From positions 1 to 41,423 of the forward strand of contig LSSL01007718.1 in the NCBI GenBank assembly GCA_001953115.1: DNA of 41,423 nt. Direction: 5' to 3'. Position numbers and translations under genes: made by a program. The DNA comes from Smittium mucronatum. Lineage: Eukaryota > Kickxellomycota > Harpellomycetes > Harpellales > Legeriomycetaceae. The notes beneath the pieces are model-generated. The model was not told the origin of the DNA and made no database searches. It saw only the letters and a program-made list of their open reading frames with translations. Below are positions 22,712 to 34,963 of this stretch, piece after piece (the first letter of the stretch is position 1; each line of letters begins with the position of its first letter).

Positions 22712-24676
22712 ACTATTTGAGGCTCTAATTTTTTACTCTGTAATCCTCTAATTGTTGATTTTTAAAATTAGACCTCTTAAAGCAATAACTTCATAATTCC
22801 ATCACGTCGGTTTATAATCCACCCGCTTCAGGGTTATGGAAAAATCCGTATCCGCAATTTTAGATCTTGCAGAATTTTTAAAGATGTGTATTTATGATTA
22901 ATCCAAACTCCGAGAATACCTCCATGTACATACATGCTCAGTTTATTGAATCGATCATATGAGATTATTTGATTTGCGAAGAATTGGGGTTCTTTATAAA
23001 ATACGATGGATTCTTTTTTGTTACCCGTTTGTAATTTTCAAAAGCCAACTTTTAAATGTTTTTGGCACAAAAAAATATTTTTATTGCTCTAGAACTTTAT
23101 AAAATATATGAAATCAGGTTCTTTAAAAAATTGGATTTATGTTTAGAGTTATTGAAAAAAAAATCTAAGAGTTTATTAATTGCCCAAATTTTATTTTGTG
23201 TTTCTTGTAGAATATTATTTCCCAGAAAAACAATGATTATTACTTTTATTATAGATAATATGATCCCGATCTCTTTTAAATACATAATTATTAGACAGAC
23301 AGAGAAGTTTATTAAGATCGGAGTTAGGGTTTACCCTACATCTGCGCTACATTTATTACTTTTTTTTCATCGTAGCTTTTAAAAAATTTATTTGCCTTAT
23401 TGTTTCATTGCTAAATATGGGAATATGGACTGATTTATCGAACTTTCATCTTCGCTTTATGATCAAAAATTAATAAAATAGCCTGCTCGAAACTGAATTA
23501 AAAAAAAAGTGTGCCTAATTGATGTTTTTATATGATTTAAAGCTCTCATTTATAAATTTAAAAAATTTCACCAGCTATAGAGTTATTCATCTACTAGTGC
23601 TTTCAATAATAACGGGTCCAATTAATATTAAATATCAGGCAATATTTATTGATTAAAATGTTATATTTTTTCAAATCATCAATTTGGGAAGATCATTTTT
23701 TTACTCAACCTTTTTCTACCTATAAAGCATTTACTTAACTGTAGAAAATGACATTTTAGAAATTCAATGCTCAAATTGATGCATTTTTTTTAGAATAAAG
23801 ATCATTTTATTATTCATTTCCGACATTTTCTCAATAGCAGAAGACTTAAGAGATAAAGATTATTTTATTATAAAGTTTATACGTTGTGATATAAACGTAT
23901 TTCAAAACTTGGTAAGCAGCTTAATTCTAACATGCAGGTGATCTTTCTTAGGATAAATCTCAACTTTATATTTATTGGCTCATCCCTTTATAAAGTGTAA
24001 ATTTATTAAGTTAAAAGCCTAGTACCATTAAATTGGATTTTTCTAACAACTTTCGAAACACTATATTAATTCGTTTGTAAATTAAAAATCTCGCAAAAGG
24101 TTATCATTATAAAATATATATCTTAGACATCTATAATCGGCTATTAAAAGTTTTTTTTGTTATTGTAAGGATATTTTAATTTAGTAAAAATTATAAAATT
24201 AGCAAAGATCTTGGATTTTTTACTTCCTCCTATTGATTCTGATGGTTTTATCGTGGATTTAATTGGTATATATTCTTAATATGCTGGTCAAAGAAAATAA
24301 TGACTTGAGCTCCCTAATAAAAATGACTCGATTTTGGCCTTATTTTTTTATGACCCAAATTTGCTAACAAGCACTATCTTAATATATTTTGTGGTTCTCG
24401 CTGATTTTTTTGATTTATATGCCATTTGTAATCACTTGTTACTAATTATCATTTAGATCTACACCACTCTTGTATTACTTTACCTAAAAAATTCTACTAA
24501 AGCAAACCATTTCTGCTTTTTCGGACATGTGAAGATTTTTTAGCTTAGTAATATGACCTCTAAAGTAACTTTTATATTTCCAATTCTACAGAAAACCTGG
24601 AATAATTTTTATGGTAACATTAATGAATAGGAGCTGAATTTTTTAATCAGATAAAATAAAGCACATTTTGTAGTGC
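22712..24676. other. Gene-free AT-rich stretch
   Basis: A 108-codon plus-strand frame at 23056-23382 is the longest open frame here. It is rich in Ile, Phe, Leu and Lys, as expected of AT-rich sequence, and shows no motif; I do not call it a gene. No repeat-family copy was recognised. Confidence 0.5.
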
Positions 24677-24848
24677 TTAACTTTTTACGGTTCTAAACTT
24701 TTTCCTCGTTCCTGATTGTGTATTTTTACAATTATAATTTGCCTAAATGTATGATCATTCCAACAATACACATTTAATATCATGTTAATTATAAAATTGT
24801 ACGAAAAGTGTAATCCATTTTTCGTATCATCTCCCCTGAAAGAGCTAA
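24677..24848. mobile_element. 172-bp TTAA-family element, inverted orientation, diverged
   Basis: TTAACTTTTTACGGTTCTAA at the left and GTATCATCTCCCCTGAAAGA at the right, ending CTAA. The interior order is kept but with many substitutions. Length again 172 bp. Confidence 0.62.
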
Positions 24849-24940
24849 ATAACCAAAAAAAATTAATCCTATACATGATAGAGTACCTGATAAAGGAGAC
24901 ACTTTTTAATGACTATTTTTTATTTACTTTTTAAGGCTTA

Positions 24941-25123
24941 TTAACTCTTTAGTGCCCAGAGGCTTTTTTCGCTACAATTAGTTGTGAATTTATTGATTTT
25001 GTTTGATAGATAATTCATACTCTCCTATCAAAAAACACGTTTTGTTTTACAAACCCCGATTCGAGGCCATTATTAAGTGTAGTTCAGTGGCACAGTTTGG
25101 TCTAGCGACCACGAATAAGTTAA
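24941..25123. mobile_element. Related TTAA-flanked element of 183 bp
   Basis: Starts TTAACTCTTTAGTGCCCAGA and ends GCGACCACGAATAAGTTAA. The two ends are only loosely complementary and the interior does not match either main TTAA family. It may be a third family or a strongly diverged member. Confidence 0.45.
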
Positions 25124-25361
25124 ATTAGGTTAGATTCTGTCATATTTTTGTTAACATCAAATAAAAATAATAATGTATTATAATTTAAACAATTTTCATT
25201 TTACTGAATGAATTATCTATATCACAAAAAAATGCCAATGAAATCGCTGAAAACAAGTGTCTACTTACCAAATAATCTCATAATTTGAGATTTTAGACAG
25301 AAAGACGCTTTTTTTATAATATTATTTTATTCAAATTTTATTTAAACATTCCATTGGTTTA

Positions 25362-25748
25362 CAGGGTTTTTCATTCCAATAGACCCTTTTTTTCATTTGA
25401 ATAGACACTTTTTTTCATTTCAATAGACCCTTTTTTCCATTCCAACAGACCCTTTTTTTCATTCCAATAGACCCTTTTTTTCATTTGAATAGACCCTTTT
25501 TTTCATTCCAATAGACCCTTTTTTTAGATTTGCGGGGTTATTTTTTTGATTAAAATAAAAAAAGCGTTATCATTGGACTTAATAATTATTTATACCAATC
25601 AAAAAGAAAAAGCTTATAATACCTAAGAACAATAGTATTTTAACCAATAATGACATATATTAATGCCTATAAGTTAAAGTGAACTATTGGTTATAAGAAT
25701 GACCCCACAGGTCCAGAAAAAAAGGGTCTATTGGAATGGAAAACCCTG
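25362..25748. mobile_element. TA-flanked non-autonomous element with CAGGG termini
   Basis: The left terminus starts CAGGGTTTTTCATTCCAATA and reaches about 32 bp. Its reverse complement closes the element at the right with about one mismatch. TA lies directly outside both ends, as expected of a Tc1/mariner-type insertion. The interior codes for nothing. A seven-unit 22-bp array fills the left subterminal region, while the right end has a single unit. Confidence 0.72.
25372..25525. repeat. Tandem array, 7 x 22 bp
   Basis: Each unit is a variant of CATTCCAATAGACCC followed by seven T residues. Units 2 and 6 share CATTTGAATAG, and unit 4 has CAACAG. The unit is part of the element's own terminal inverted repeat, so the array grew by copying terminus sequence. 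Confidence 0.9.
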
Positions 25749-25900
25749 TAATAACTAAGTCAAGTTTTTAATTCTTTAGTAAAATTGTTCTCTTTAGATT
25801 TACTTCAATTTTTATTTTCTATATTTAGTTTTTAATCGAATAAAAAGCTAACTATATGAATCAAACTTTAACTAAAAAAGAAATAAGAAAATCTTACAGG

Positions 25901-25930
25901 CAAAACGTCTGGTTTATTCAAGAATCTCCC
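25901..25930. mobile_element. Terminal fragment of a GGGAGATTCT-type element
   Basis: AAACGTCTGGTTTATTCAAG followed by AATCTCCC resembles, in reverse, the left end of the 36673 copy (TCTTAGACACACCAGACGTT). Only this end is visible, and it abuts the next element. Confidence 0.45.
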
Positions 25931-25934
25931 ATAT

Positions 25935-26199
25935 AAGAGGTTTTCTTTGAGAGCGCACACTTCCCTATTGAATTTTTACTATTTATGTAATTTAGAAATA
26001 TCCCCGAAGGTTTTTTTTATAAATTAGTCGGCAAATATAGAATTGAAATTATAAAAGTAATCTTCTACTTTTAATTTTTTTATAATCTACTTTAGTTATT
26101 ATCGTTTAAATATTTTTATTGGTTTGGAAATGATCAAGTTTTATTATAGTTGGCAGTTTACATGTTAAAAAATAGCCTAGCCTTGAAAAGAATCTTCCA
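25935..26199. mobile_element. GGGAGATTCT-family element with damaged left end
   Basis: TTTGAGAGCGCACACTTCCC near the left, TTTTATTGGTTTGGAAATGA in the right half, and CCTTGAAAAGAATCTTCC at the right end follow the family order. The first bases of the left terminus are lost or replaced where it meets the neighbouring fragment. Confidence 0.6.
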
Positions 26200-28099
26200 A
26201 ACATCAAATTGCTTAATTTAATCAGGGTGGGTCAATATACTGCAAAACTTTCATGATTTGAGCCAATTTACCTGTCCTGATCCTTAGGCCGGCATTTTCT
26301 GGTCATATTATTCGATCATGTGTTTGGTTTGACGAGCTTTTTATAGCTTTTTTATATTTCAAATCGCATTTATATAGGAAAAATAATAAAAATCTATGCT
26401 TTTATGAGTTTTCCGGTGATTCTATGTAAAAACCGTCACTTTTAAATTTTTCCATAGAATTTAGCCTTTTGATATTATGTTTTTTGACCTGCGATTTTTA
26501 TTAGATATCATTCTTATCTGTAACCTTTTATATAAATATTGTGATTCAACTTAACAAATAAATAACAATTATTTGAAAACCCCTAGACCAATAGAAAACA
26601 ATAATATATTTATGCCATTTTTTACAAAACTAAACTCAAATCCAATTCTGAAGCGTTTTTAGAATTTTGTATTGAGATTTTTTTGCAGTTTCTAAATTTT
26701 TTGACTCCAGATAAAAATAGCTGGCCTGTAGGTTTTAATTTTAATATGGATAAATTTCTAGCTAAAGCACATGAGAATATTAGTGCCAAGACATAAATAG
26801 ATAAAGTTTATCAACTTATATTTTAACTTGCAGTTTTTGCTGTTAACATCAATAAAAGATTAAATTATATATATATATATAGTCCTTGGAGTTATGAATT
26901 TATGGAATAAATTTCCCTTATTAAGTAAAAAAAATAATCTTAATAAAGATATCTTTTGAAAATCGCAGGTTAAAAAATAAACTTGCAGAAAAATTTTAAA
27001 TTCGCAGGAAAAGATTAAAACTGCTGATTTATTCATAAAATCACTGGAAAGTTTATTAAATCCCGGATATAATTAGTTAAGCATTATGTATGGAGAATGA
27101 GGTTTTAAAATGCTCCTACTTCATAATCCAAACCTAAATTATATTTTCCATTTTCCAATTTAGATTATTAGTTAAAATATAAGTTTTGAAATTATTAACA
27201 TTTTTTAAATTTATAAATTGGCAATACGTTTTTATCTATCTTATTTACATGTGATTTTACACATTTTAATAATTAAAAATTGTAAATTTGAAAATTGGTC
27301 CGTATAAAAACAAACTGCTATTAATTGAAGGTTTTTACCTATTTTATCGTCTAAGTGTTTTTAATTCTCAATATCATCTTTATGATATAAATTGGTGTTA
27401 TCTTGTAAGAAAAATTTAGTTATTTATTATTTCGGTAGACAAAAATTATATTTAATTTATTTTTATTTTTATTCGAATTCCAAAAAGAACCAAACAATCC
27501 TATGGGTTATAGTCAAAAAAAATTATTAATACTAATTTTGAGATTTTATATATAAGTTGATTAAACACGATTATGTTTGAGATTTGTGTATAAGTAAATT
27601 ATTTAGATAATTCTTTGATCTCTAATAAATTTATGTGAGATTTTATGAATGGCTTGTTTTTCAGTAGAAATACTTTTTATGACTTATTCTAACACTTTAT
27701 TTATTTAATACTATGAATTAGAATTTATATTACTTTGCTTTAACCTGAAAAACATCAAATTTTGTATAGTATTTTTTACATTTGAGATGCGTAAAAGTGT
27801 TTCTAAATTTTAGGATCTAATAAGATTACTGAGGAGCTTCTTGACTGAAATAACACTAACTTTAAGTGTTGCTTATAAAAATTATCTTCGATGCAGAAAG
27901 TTTTTTCGAAAGTAATCCAAATATCATTTCTAAGGCACATAAATCTTGAGATTGATAATTTTGGTTATAAGTTTAATTGTTTTTCAAAATCCCAAAAAAA
28001 CACAACTTAGTAGGTTATATTTTTGAAATAAAAATCCTTTAAGTATCCATATTTTTTAGTTTATCTATGATCGGACCTTACCAAATTCTCAAAATTTCA
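26200..28099. other. Gene-free AT-rich stretch with a TA microsatellite
   Basis: A run of TA dinucleotides lies near 26864-26881. I recognise no gene, RNA or repeat-family copy. Confidence 0.5.
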
Positions 28100-28271
28100 T
28101 TAGCCCTTTCTGAATCCAAATCTAAACCTCGCTGCAATTTGCATAAATTAACCATTTCAATTGGATTATATTATTGATTTACTCAATAGTATACAAATAA
28201 TATTAGTTTAATGAAAACATTGAGCAAAATGGGAATGCCATTTTTTGTACCATCGGTCCTGAAAGGGTTAA
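28100..28271. mobile_element. 172-bp TTAA-family element, inverted orientation
   Basis: TTAGCCCTTTCTGAATCCAA at the left; ACCATCGGTCCTGAAAGGGT then TAA at the right. The TTTTTTGTACCATCGGTCCT block is intact. Exactly 172 bp. Confidence 0.78.
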
Positions 28272-28408
28272 ATAAAATAATATTGCATAACAGGATTTCC
28301 AATGGGAAATCCCGATAATTTGGCTTGAAAAATAGGGTGTTCATCATTGATTCATTTAGATTTAACTAAACCAATAGATATTATTTAAATTCTCAGATTG
28401 TGCTTATT

Positions 28409-28672
28409 TGGGAGATTCTTTCGAAGGCCAGACTTTTTTTAACTGTGCAAACTATTGGCTACACTTGAAATTATTATAAACCAGTCCAATTAAAATAGAA
28501 AAACATGCTGGCTCTAATAAATTACAGCACTTTACCAGTAGAAAATCAGCCTCTAAAATTCATATTGTGATTTAACCAATAATTTTGTAAGTGCTTTTAA
28601 CTCTATATTTCCAAATTAGGAAAGTAGTAAAAATATATTAGGAAAGTGTCCGCTCTCAAAGAGAATCTCCCA
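28409..28672. mobile_element. GGGAGATTCT-family element, reverse orientation, full length
   Basis: Starts TGGGAGATTCTTTCGAAGGC and ends CGCTCTCAAAGAGAATCTCC, CA. The subterminal blocks AACTATTGGCTACACTTGAA and AAACATGCTGGCTCTAATAA are shared with the 31852 copy. Its right end is one base from the TTAA of the next element. Confidence 0.75.
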
Positions 28673-28673
28673 T

Positions 28674-28849
28674 TTAACTCTTTCGTCTCCATGTATGTTA
28701 AACACTCCGATTTGCTAAATATTAATAAATACATATTTCATTCTCATCAACATAGCCAATAGAAATTTAACTCTTTTAGTTGAAATAATGCTAAAATAAA
28801 TATTGGTCATGAAAATGGCACGGAATGGCCCACCGGCGGCGAAAGATAA
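28674..28849. mobile_element. CTCTTTCGTC-family TTAA element
   Basis: TTAACTCTTTCGTCTCCATG at the left and GGCCCACCGGCGGCGAAAGA at the right. The interior is the reverse of the 39518 copy: CACTCCGATTTGCTAAATAT, then AAATATTGGTCATGAAAATG. 176 bp, noncoding. Confidence 0.7.
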
Positions 28850-31451
28850 AATGGCTATTTGAATCAATTACGTTAATAAACCAATAGGAATCAATATAAG
28901 GCTATCAACCTTAAGAAATTCAGATCTAAAAATAGACATTTAGTTCTTACATTCTTGATTAAAACATTGGATTTGCGTTAACAAACTATTGACTAAGTAT
29001 AATAACTGAAGATTTGTATTTTTTAATACCGTTGTATATAGTAAAGCCAAGATTTGAGAATCATAGTTCATAGTTCATATTTCATAAAGGTTTTAAAAAA
29101 CGAAATTTATATCAATAGTGGTTCTGAAATCAAAAATACACACTGAAGAAAATCATAAGCTGTGATATAATGCTGTCATTCTAAAAGAAACTACATCAGA
29201 ATGTTATTTTTTTAATTCATTTTATGAGCCTATTTGTACTTATAGCTTAGAAAATTAAAGAATATTGTTTTTTTAATCAAACTCTCGTAAAAAAATAGTT
29301 TCTTTCGTCAAATGATTAGCTAATATTCGGGTGATTAATATTGCGCCATTTACATTTCATTCTAAAGAGTTATTACAGATTTATAATACAGATTTAATAT
29401 AAAAGCAAAAGAAATAGCTAATTTAAATTTACAGCATACTTTTAGTAGAATTGTTTGTATTATTTCCGTTCTATTTTTACTAAACCCGGATAGAAATATA
29501 CCCGACATTTCTATAAAACGGCTAGTTACCGCTTGAATTGACGCCATCTCCATATTGTTTTCTCCTCTTATTAAATTTTTAATCCGGGATTTAATTTATT
29601 ATCTTATGATAATTCTCATAATAATAAAAAACAGTAAACTCGTATATGACTTGAGACTCAGTGTGAATTATTTTTTTTTAGATCATTTCAAATTGATTTC
29701 GTTTTACTAATTTAACTCGAAATATCAAGGTCATAGGTCATACTCAACCTTAGATAGTCCATTTTTACTGTTTTTTAAAAGTTGGAATCTCGGCTCCGAA
29801 CTTTTTTTTTAAAAATAATATTTTAATAGAAGTGCAACGCTTTCTTATGATCTCTTGGTCACTGGTAGTCTATATCGTATCATTATTTATTGCTAATATG
29901 TATTTACCTTTCCATTAACTAATATAATTTAATTATCATTGGCTATCTGATATATTTTACAATTATATTGTTCATTAAATTTGGCTAATCGGAATAACTA
30001 TTTCAATATGGATAAAATAGTTGAGCTAATTATATCTATATTTACTAGAGCACCTTTAGATCTTTCAAGGCCGGAAAGAAAAAATGATACCCAAATATCC
30101 GTAATATGAATAAATAACGTAATCATTTAAACAAAAAATACTAATCTCCGTGAATAAAAATTCAGGGCGATTTTTAGAATCTGCATGAGTAAAGTTAACA
30201 ATTTGGTAATGAAAAAATCTGCATATTTCTTTATTTACTTAATTTCTCATGATATATGTTTTAAATTTCAAGATTCATGAATAATTGGATTTTCCAAAGC
30301 AAATAGGTATTGGCTTTCTTCCTAAAAAAAGTACTATTACAAAGTGCGCAATGTGCAATTTAGATAAAACATGAAAAGGTTAATTGGGCGAAATTACGAA
30401 AATCTATTATTTATTTTTTTGAAATAAAAAACATAAACTTTGGACATTAAATATCCTAGAGGGATTAAGGAAATAAAAATTTATTAAAAAAATTGTTGGG
30501 ATATTTTTATATAATAAAAATCTAAACTTATATTTTTGCCTAAAATATAATTGAAACTCAAGAATAATTCTCTACTTGGGAGAGACTTTGTATTACGTTA
30601 ACTTCAAACGAGAAAATCCCTAAATATTAATTAATGGATTTTTTTTCCAATAAAAATATATTCTTTATTTATTAACTTTTACTGTAATAAACTTTTTGCA
30701 ATTTTCTAGTCCATTCTTTTAGGGATTTTAAATTATTTAAACTATTATTTGACTATGTTTGAAGCTCTTTATTTTTAAATTGAGACAATTTATCTGCAAT
30801 AAACAATAATTTATAATTATTTTTTTATCCTACAAGATAACGGATGTACATATTCGTCTTATATCTTCAAAGGGGTTATAATTTTTTTATAAAGTATTCA
30901 TAACTTTTTAGGGAAAAAAGCGCAAATATAACTTTGATTTTCTATTCAATTTTATATAAACTCTGTCTTTTCTTGAATGCTCTAAATGGTCCTATTTGAC
31001 GAGGCTTCAATCAATCCATTCGTCAGTTGCAAAATTTATAGCAATAGAATGAAAACTACATATGCTAAAATCATATAATTGAAATGTTTGTTACGAAAAG
31101 ACACTAATAAATCACCTTGAGAAAAAGAGCTAAAATTGGCGCCTTTATATTTTATTGGATATGGAAAAAAATTATATGTACTAATCTCGGGAGGATGTTG
31201 AGTTTTGTAATCGGAAAGAATTTATTTGACTATAAATAGATTCTTTATACTATCCTCTTGAAAATGTAAATCTGTTAATAAAATAGAATTTTCAAAATAG
31301 TTTAATGCATCCTAATCTCTGAGCACCGTAACTATAATGTGATAATTCTACCAATTTAATTACAAAATCATAATATGTGAGAATCTTAGATAGACTATTC
31401 ACCTTTTTAACAAAGCCCTATACTCCATTTTCATCTCGACTTACTATCGGC
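28850..31451. other. Gene-free AT-rich stretch
   Basis: No gene, RNA or family copy recognised in 2.6 kb. A 63-codon minus frame at 29362-29553 has near-average base composition but no motif. A CAAGGCCGGAAAG string near 30067 recalls a TTAA-family terminus, without a partner. Confidence 0.45.
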
Positions 31452-31628
31452 ATACCTTTTTTGTCGCTGGTGGGCCATTTCGCCCCATTTTACGGGCAAT
31501 ATTTATGTTACCTTGATATTCACTTAAAAAATTAACATTCTATTGGTTAAATTATTGAATTTGGCAAATTGATTTATTAATATTTCACGAACCGGAGCAT
31601 TTAACACACTTGGAGGCGGAAGAGTTAT
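31452..31628. mobile_element. CTCTTTCGTC-family TTAA element
   Basis: TTTTTTGTCGCTGGTGGGCC at the left, AACATTCTATTGGTTAAATT in the middle and CTTGGAGGCGGAAGAGTTAT at the right line up with the 39518 copy over the whole length. The terminal TTAA sites have drifted. Confidence 0.65.
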
Positions 31629-31851
31629 TATTTACTTATAGTTTTATAAACGTGTTGAGTTTTCCTACTTTGATTTTTTACATTCATTATTTGCTAAATT
31701 TAACATTTTAAACGAATAAAAGATGTGTTTTTTTTTTTGTAAAAAAAAAAGAAATGGAAACATTTTCTAGAAAATGTTTGTTCTGCTAGATAATCCTTCA
31801 TAAAGGAGATTGTTATAATGATCAAACATTTTTTTCGGTTAGTATTATACG

Positions 31852-32108
31852 TTAGATTCTTTTCAAGATCAGACTTTATTTTACTGTGTAAACTATTGGC
31901 TATAATTAATATAATCAATACTAAGCCAATAAAAGTGGGGAAAACATACTGACTCTAATAAAATTTCAATCTTTGTCAATAGAAAATTTATTTTTAACTA
32001 CAATTACGGATTTACCAATAGCTTAATATAAAAACTTTTTGGAATTCTTCAGAATTAGGAAAATGGAAAAAATAATATCGATGTGACTCTCTCTAAAATA
32101 ATATCCTA
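31852..32108. mobile_element. GGGAGATTCT-family element, reverse orientation
   Basis: TTAGATTCTTTTCAAGATCA at the left, AACTATTGGCTATAATTAAT and AAACATACTGACTCTAATAA inside, and a worn right end (CTCTCTAAAATAATATCCTA). Closest to the 28409 copy. Confidence 0.62.
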
Positions 32109-32215
32109 ATTGTTAAAACTATTTAGACATGAAATTAGAATAATAACTGCCCATAGCATTCAATCTTGTATTACATCTTAATGCTCGAGATTTGTTAAAA
32201 TTATTGCTTTCTATA

Positions 32216-32260
32216 TGGGAGATTCTTAATGAAGAGGGCGTTTTATAGCGTACCTTGTTT
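32216..32260. mobile_element. Left-end fragment of a GGGAGATTCT-type element
   Basis: TGGGAGATTCTTAATGAAGA followed by GGGCGTTTTAT resembles the left end of the 36673 copy. No matching right terminus was found, so the extent to the right is unknown. Confidence 0.4.
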
Positions 32261-32683
32261 CGGCAAAAATTCCTAAACATTTCTTTTATCCAATAAAAGA
32301 GAAAAATGCTGGTAAAAAGGAATTATGTTGCACTAAAAACCATTCAAATTCCTAATTAGGATGATAGAAAAATGCAAATACCTTTTATTTTGTTCAATAG
32401 AAACGACTAAATTTATTTTTTCAAACTCATTGGATAATTTTAAACTGAGATTAGTCAGTAAAAGTGATATGAAGCAGAATGCCTTCTTCATTAAGTATCC
32501 CGAATATTTATCATTTGACTTATTATCACTTTTAAGCTGGATGTGCAAAAATATCACTATGCTTTTAACTAAATAAGTCTATTTGAAATAAACTTGTGTA
32601 ATTGGATTTTTTTTATTAATCATTGAATGGGTGGTGCATATTTGATGAATACAGATTTAACACATTTTTGGGCATATAAAGAT

Positions 32684-32852
32684 ACAACTCTTCACTGACC
32701 TAAATTATTATCTCACTCCTATTTTTGAATATTACTATTTAAATTGACCGACTTTCTTGGTTTATCCAATAGATACAAATTACACTAATTCAACGATAAT
32801 ATTGATCAAAAGTGACCTCCATATTTATTTTTATTGGTTCTGAATGTAATTT
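32684..32852. mobile_element. Decayed 172-bp TTAA-family element
   Basis: TATCTCACTCCTATTTTTGA at the left, CCAATAGATACAAATTACAC inside and TTATTGGTTCTGAATGTAAT at the right follow the inverted-orientation order of the family. Both TTAA sites are lost. Confidence 0.5.
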
Positions 32853-34207
32853 AGTATTTTCTCCTAGTAAAAAAAATCATCATCGACCTCGTAAAAGATA
32901 TTATTGCACTAAAATATACCAAACATATACATCCTACTTTTTACTTTTTCTTTCTCCAGGCTCAAAAAATAATGACTTACATGTAGAAATTTACTTTTTC
33001 TGTTTGATGAGAGGTAAAATTAATCCAACTATAAAAATCTACCGCAAATAAAATTTCTGTATTCACCGAAAAACAAAATCCACTTTAACGCCGATTTCTT
33101 ATAAAGGTTACAAACTGATATCACATGCATAAATATTCTTTACATAATATTGTGAATAAAGATAAAATCTCTAAGATTTTGCATATTAGTCTATTTATAG
33201 CTGTAATTCTTGACATTATAAATTACTGAACTTTTAATTATTTTATAACCCCAAAAAAGGATATTTTATATAATAAAAAAACGTTCTTCATATCCGGTAG
33301 GATTCCTTTTTAAAATATTACTTAAATTATTAATAAAAACTGATAACTTATAAGTTTAATCTGTAAATCGAGACATTAATAAATCCCATTCAATTTTTAG
33401 TTATTTTTTGATGTCCGAAATGCAAAAATAGAAATCACATTATAAAAAATTACAAAATTTGAAATACGGATATAAAACCAATTATAGTCTTTTACTGGTA
33501 CTTTTTCAACGAAGTTTTTTTTTAAATTACTAAATAATAAAAATCCCAATACTTGGTCAAGTTATTGTAAATCAAAAATTCCCAAAAATAGAAAGCAAAG
33601 GATCATTTTTAATCCAGATTTTGCTATTTTTTATTCAATTATGAGGTTTTCTTATATATCGTACAGCTACTTATTAGATGATTACTCTTTTTTAATCTGA
33701 ACATTTAGCTTTAAAAAAAAGCAAAAACTATTTGTTAATTTGCTACCTGAATTATAAAAGGTGTTTTCCATTTGCAAAACGCGGAAAACTTATTAGATCT
33801 AGAATATTTTTCAATAATTATCGGTTTTTTGGTGATTTAAATTATTATAGCAAATGGTTTGCATAATAAAAAAGTGTTTCCTTTAAAACAGTTTCCTAAT
33901 TGTCTCATTTACTGATAATCCAGTCTCTTTTTGGCTTTTTCTGCCTTTAGGGATTAAGAGAAAACATTTAATGGTTATCATCTTATGATCGGCAAACACA
34001 GCCCAAAAACTTCAACGTTGATATAAAATATTACACTTGAGATTACTTAACGAGAATTCAGGATCTAAAAATTTTAACTTTGTGATTCTGTGTCACAAAA
34101 ATATTTTAAATCTGTAAAACCCCAAAATTTTGAATACAAAACCTCTAACTCCGAAATACTTTGTGATTTGTGACACCATTATATAAATTTTTTGAAATCT
34201 TGTAACC
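32853..34207. other. Gene-free AT-rich stretch
   Basis: No gene, RNA gene or repeat-family copy could be supported. Confidence 0.5.
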
Positions 34208-34963
34208 TTAACCCTTTTATGGGCAACATAGAAAAATGTCAAGTACAACGGAGACTACAAACGTCTATAAATCCAAAAACTGGTTCAATTTTTTTATATG
34301 GTTTTATTAAAAATTCAAATAAACAAATGGTTATGTGACATCATAAACAATTGTTTAATATGTGTTGAAAATAAACGGCATCACTAACCAATTAAAGATA
34401 TAAATGAAAAAAATCACCTTTTGCAGAAAAAGTAGCAAATTTTTGCTATGATATTGGGTCATAAATCTACATATTTTATCTAATATTTGTAGCTATAAAT
34501 ACAGTTATGCAGCATTGGTCAGTAAAAAAGACACTTGCTGCCCAGAAAAAGCCTCTTTCTGCTAAATAATATTGGGCCTAGATGCATCTATTTTTTGACC
34601 AATATTAACGGTTTAAAATCAAATCCTATAGCCGTGGTCAGGAAAAAAGACACCTCCTTTTCAAAAAGATACATTATTTACGCAGTAATATTTATCAGCA
34701 AGACAGCTATTCTTGACCAATATTGCTTCATAGAGCTCTATCTTTGTAAATGTGGTCAAGAAAAAAGGTACCCTCTGTACAAAAAGTGGCCATGTTAGCG
34801 AGTAAAATAAGCTTATAGCCAAGTAAAAATTTCATCACATAGCCTTTCACTATTCAAATAATTATAGCTTTATTCCATAATAAACCAATTATGTATGGAT
34901 AAAAAATCTATTATCTTTGCCAAAGTATTTTTTTATTCATAAATTTGGTCCTAAAAGGGTTAA
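34208..34963. mobile_element. TTAA-flanked 756-bp element with internal repeats
   Basis: TTAACCCTTTTATGGGCAAC at the left and TTGGTCCTAAAAGGGTTAA at the right give inverted termini of about 14 bp with intact TTAA at both sides. Most of the interior is four degenerate units of about 118 bp starting near 34406, 34522, 34642 and 34760. No transposase frame is present; an 87-codon plus frame spans repeat sequence and is not credible as a gene. Confidence 0.6.
34406..34878. repeat. Four degenerate tandem units of about 118 bp
   Basis: Units start GAAAAAAATCACC, GTAAAAAAGACAC, GAAAAAAGACACC and GAAAAAAGGTACC, with start-to-start spacing of about 116, 120 and 118. Three units are preceded by TGGTCAG or TGGTCAA. 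The fourth unit fades toward its end. Confidence 0.65.

Noticed and set aside
23056..23382. 108-codon plus-strand frame
   Set aside because: Composition is that of random AT-rich DNA (Ile, Phe, Leu, Lys), no motif, no splice signals, and an antisense frame is also open there.
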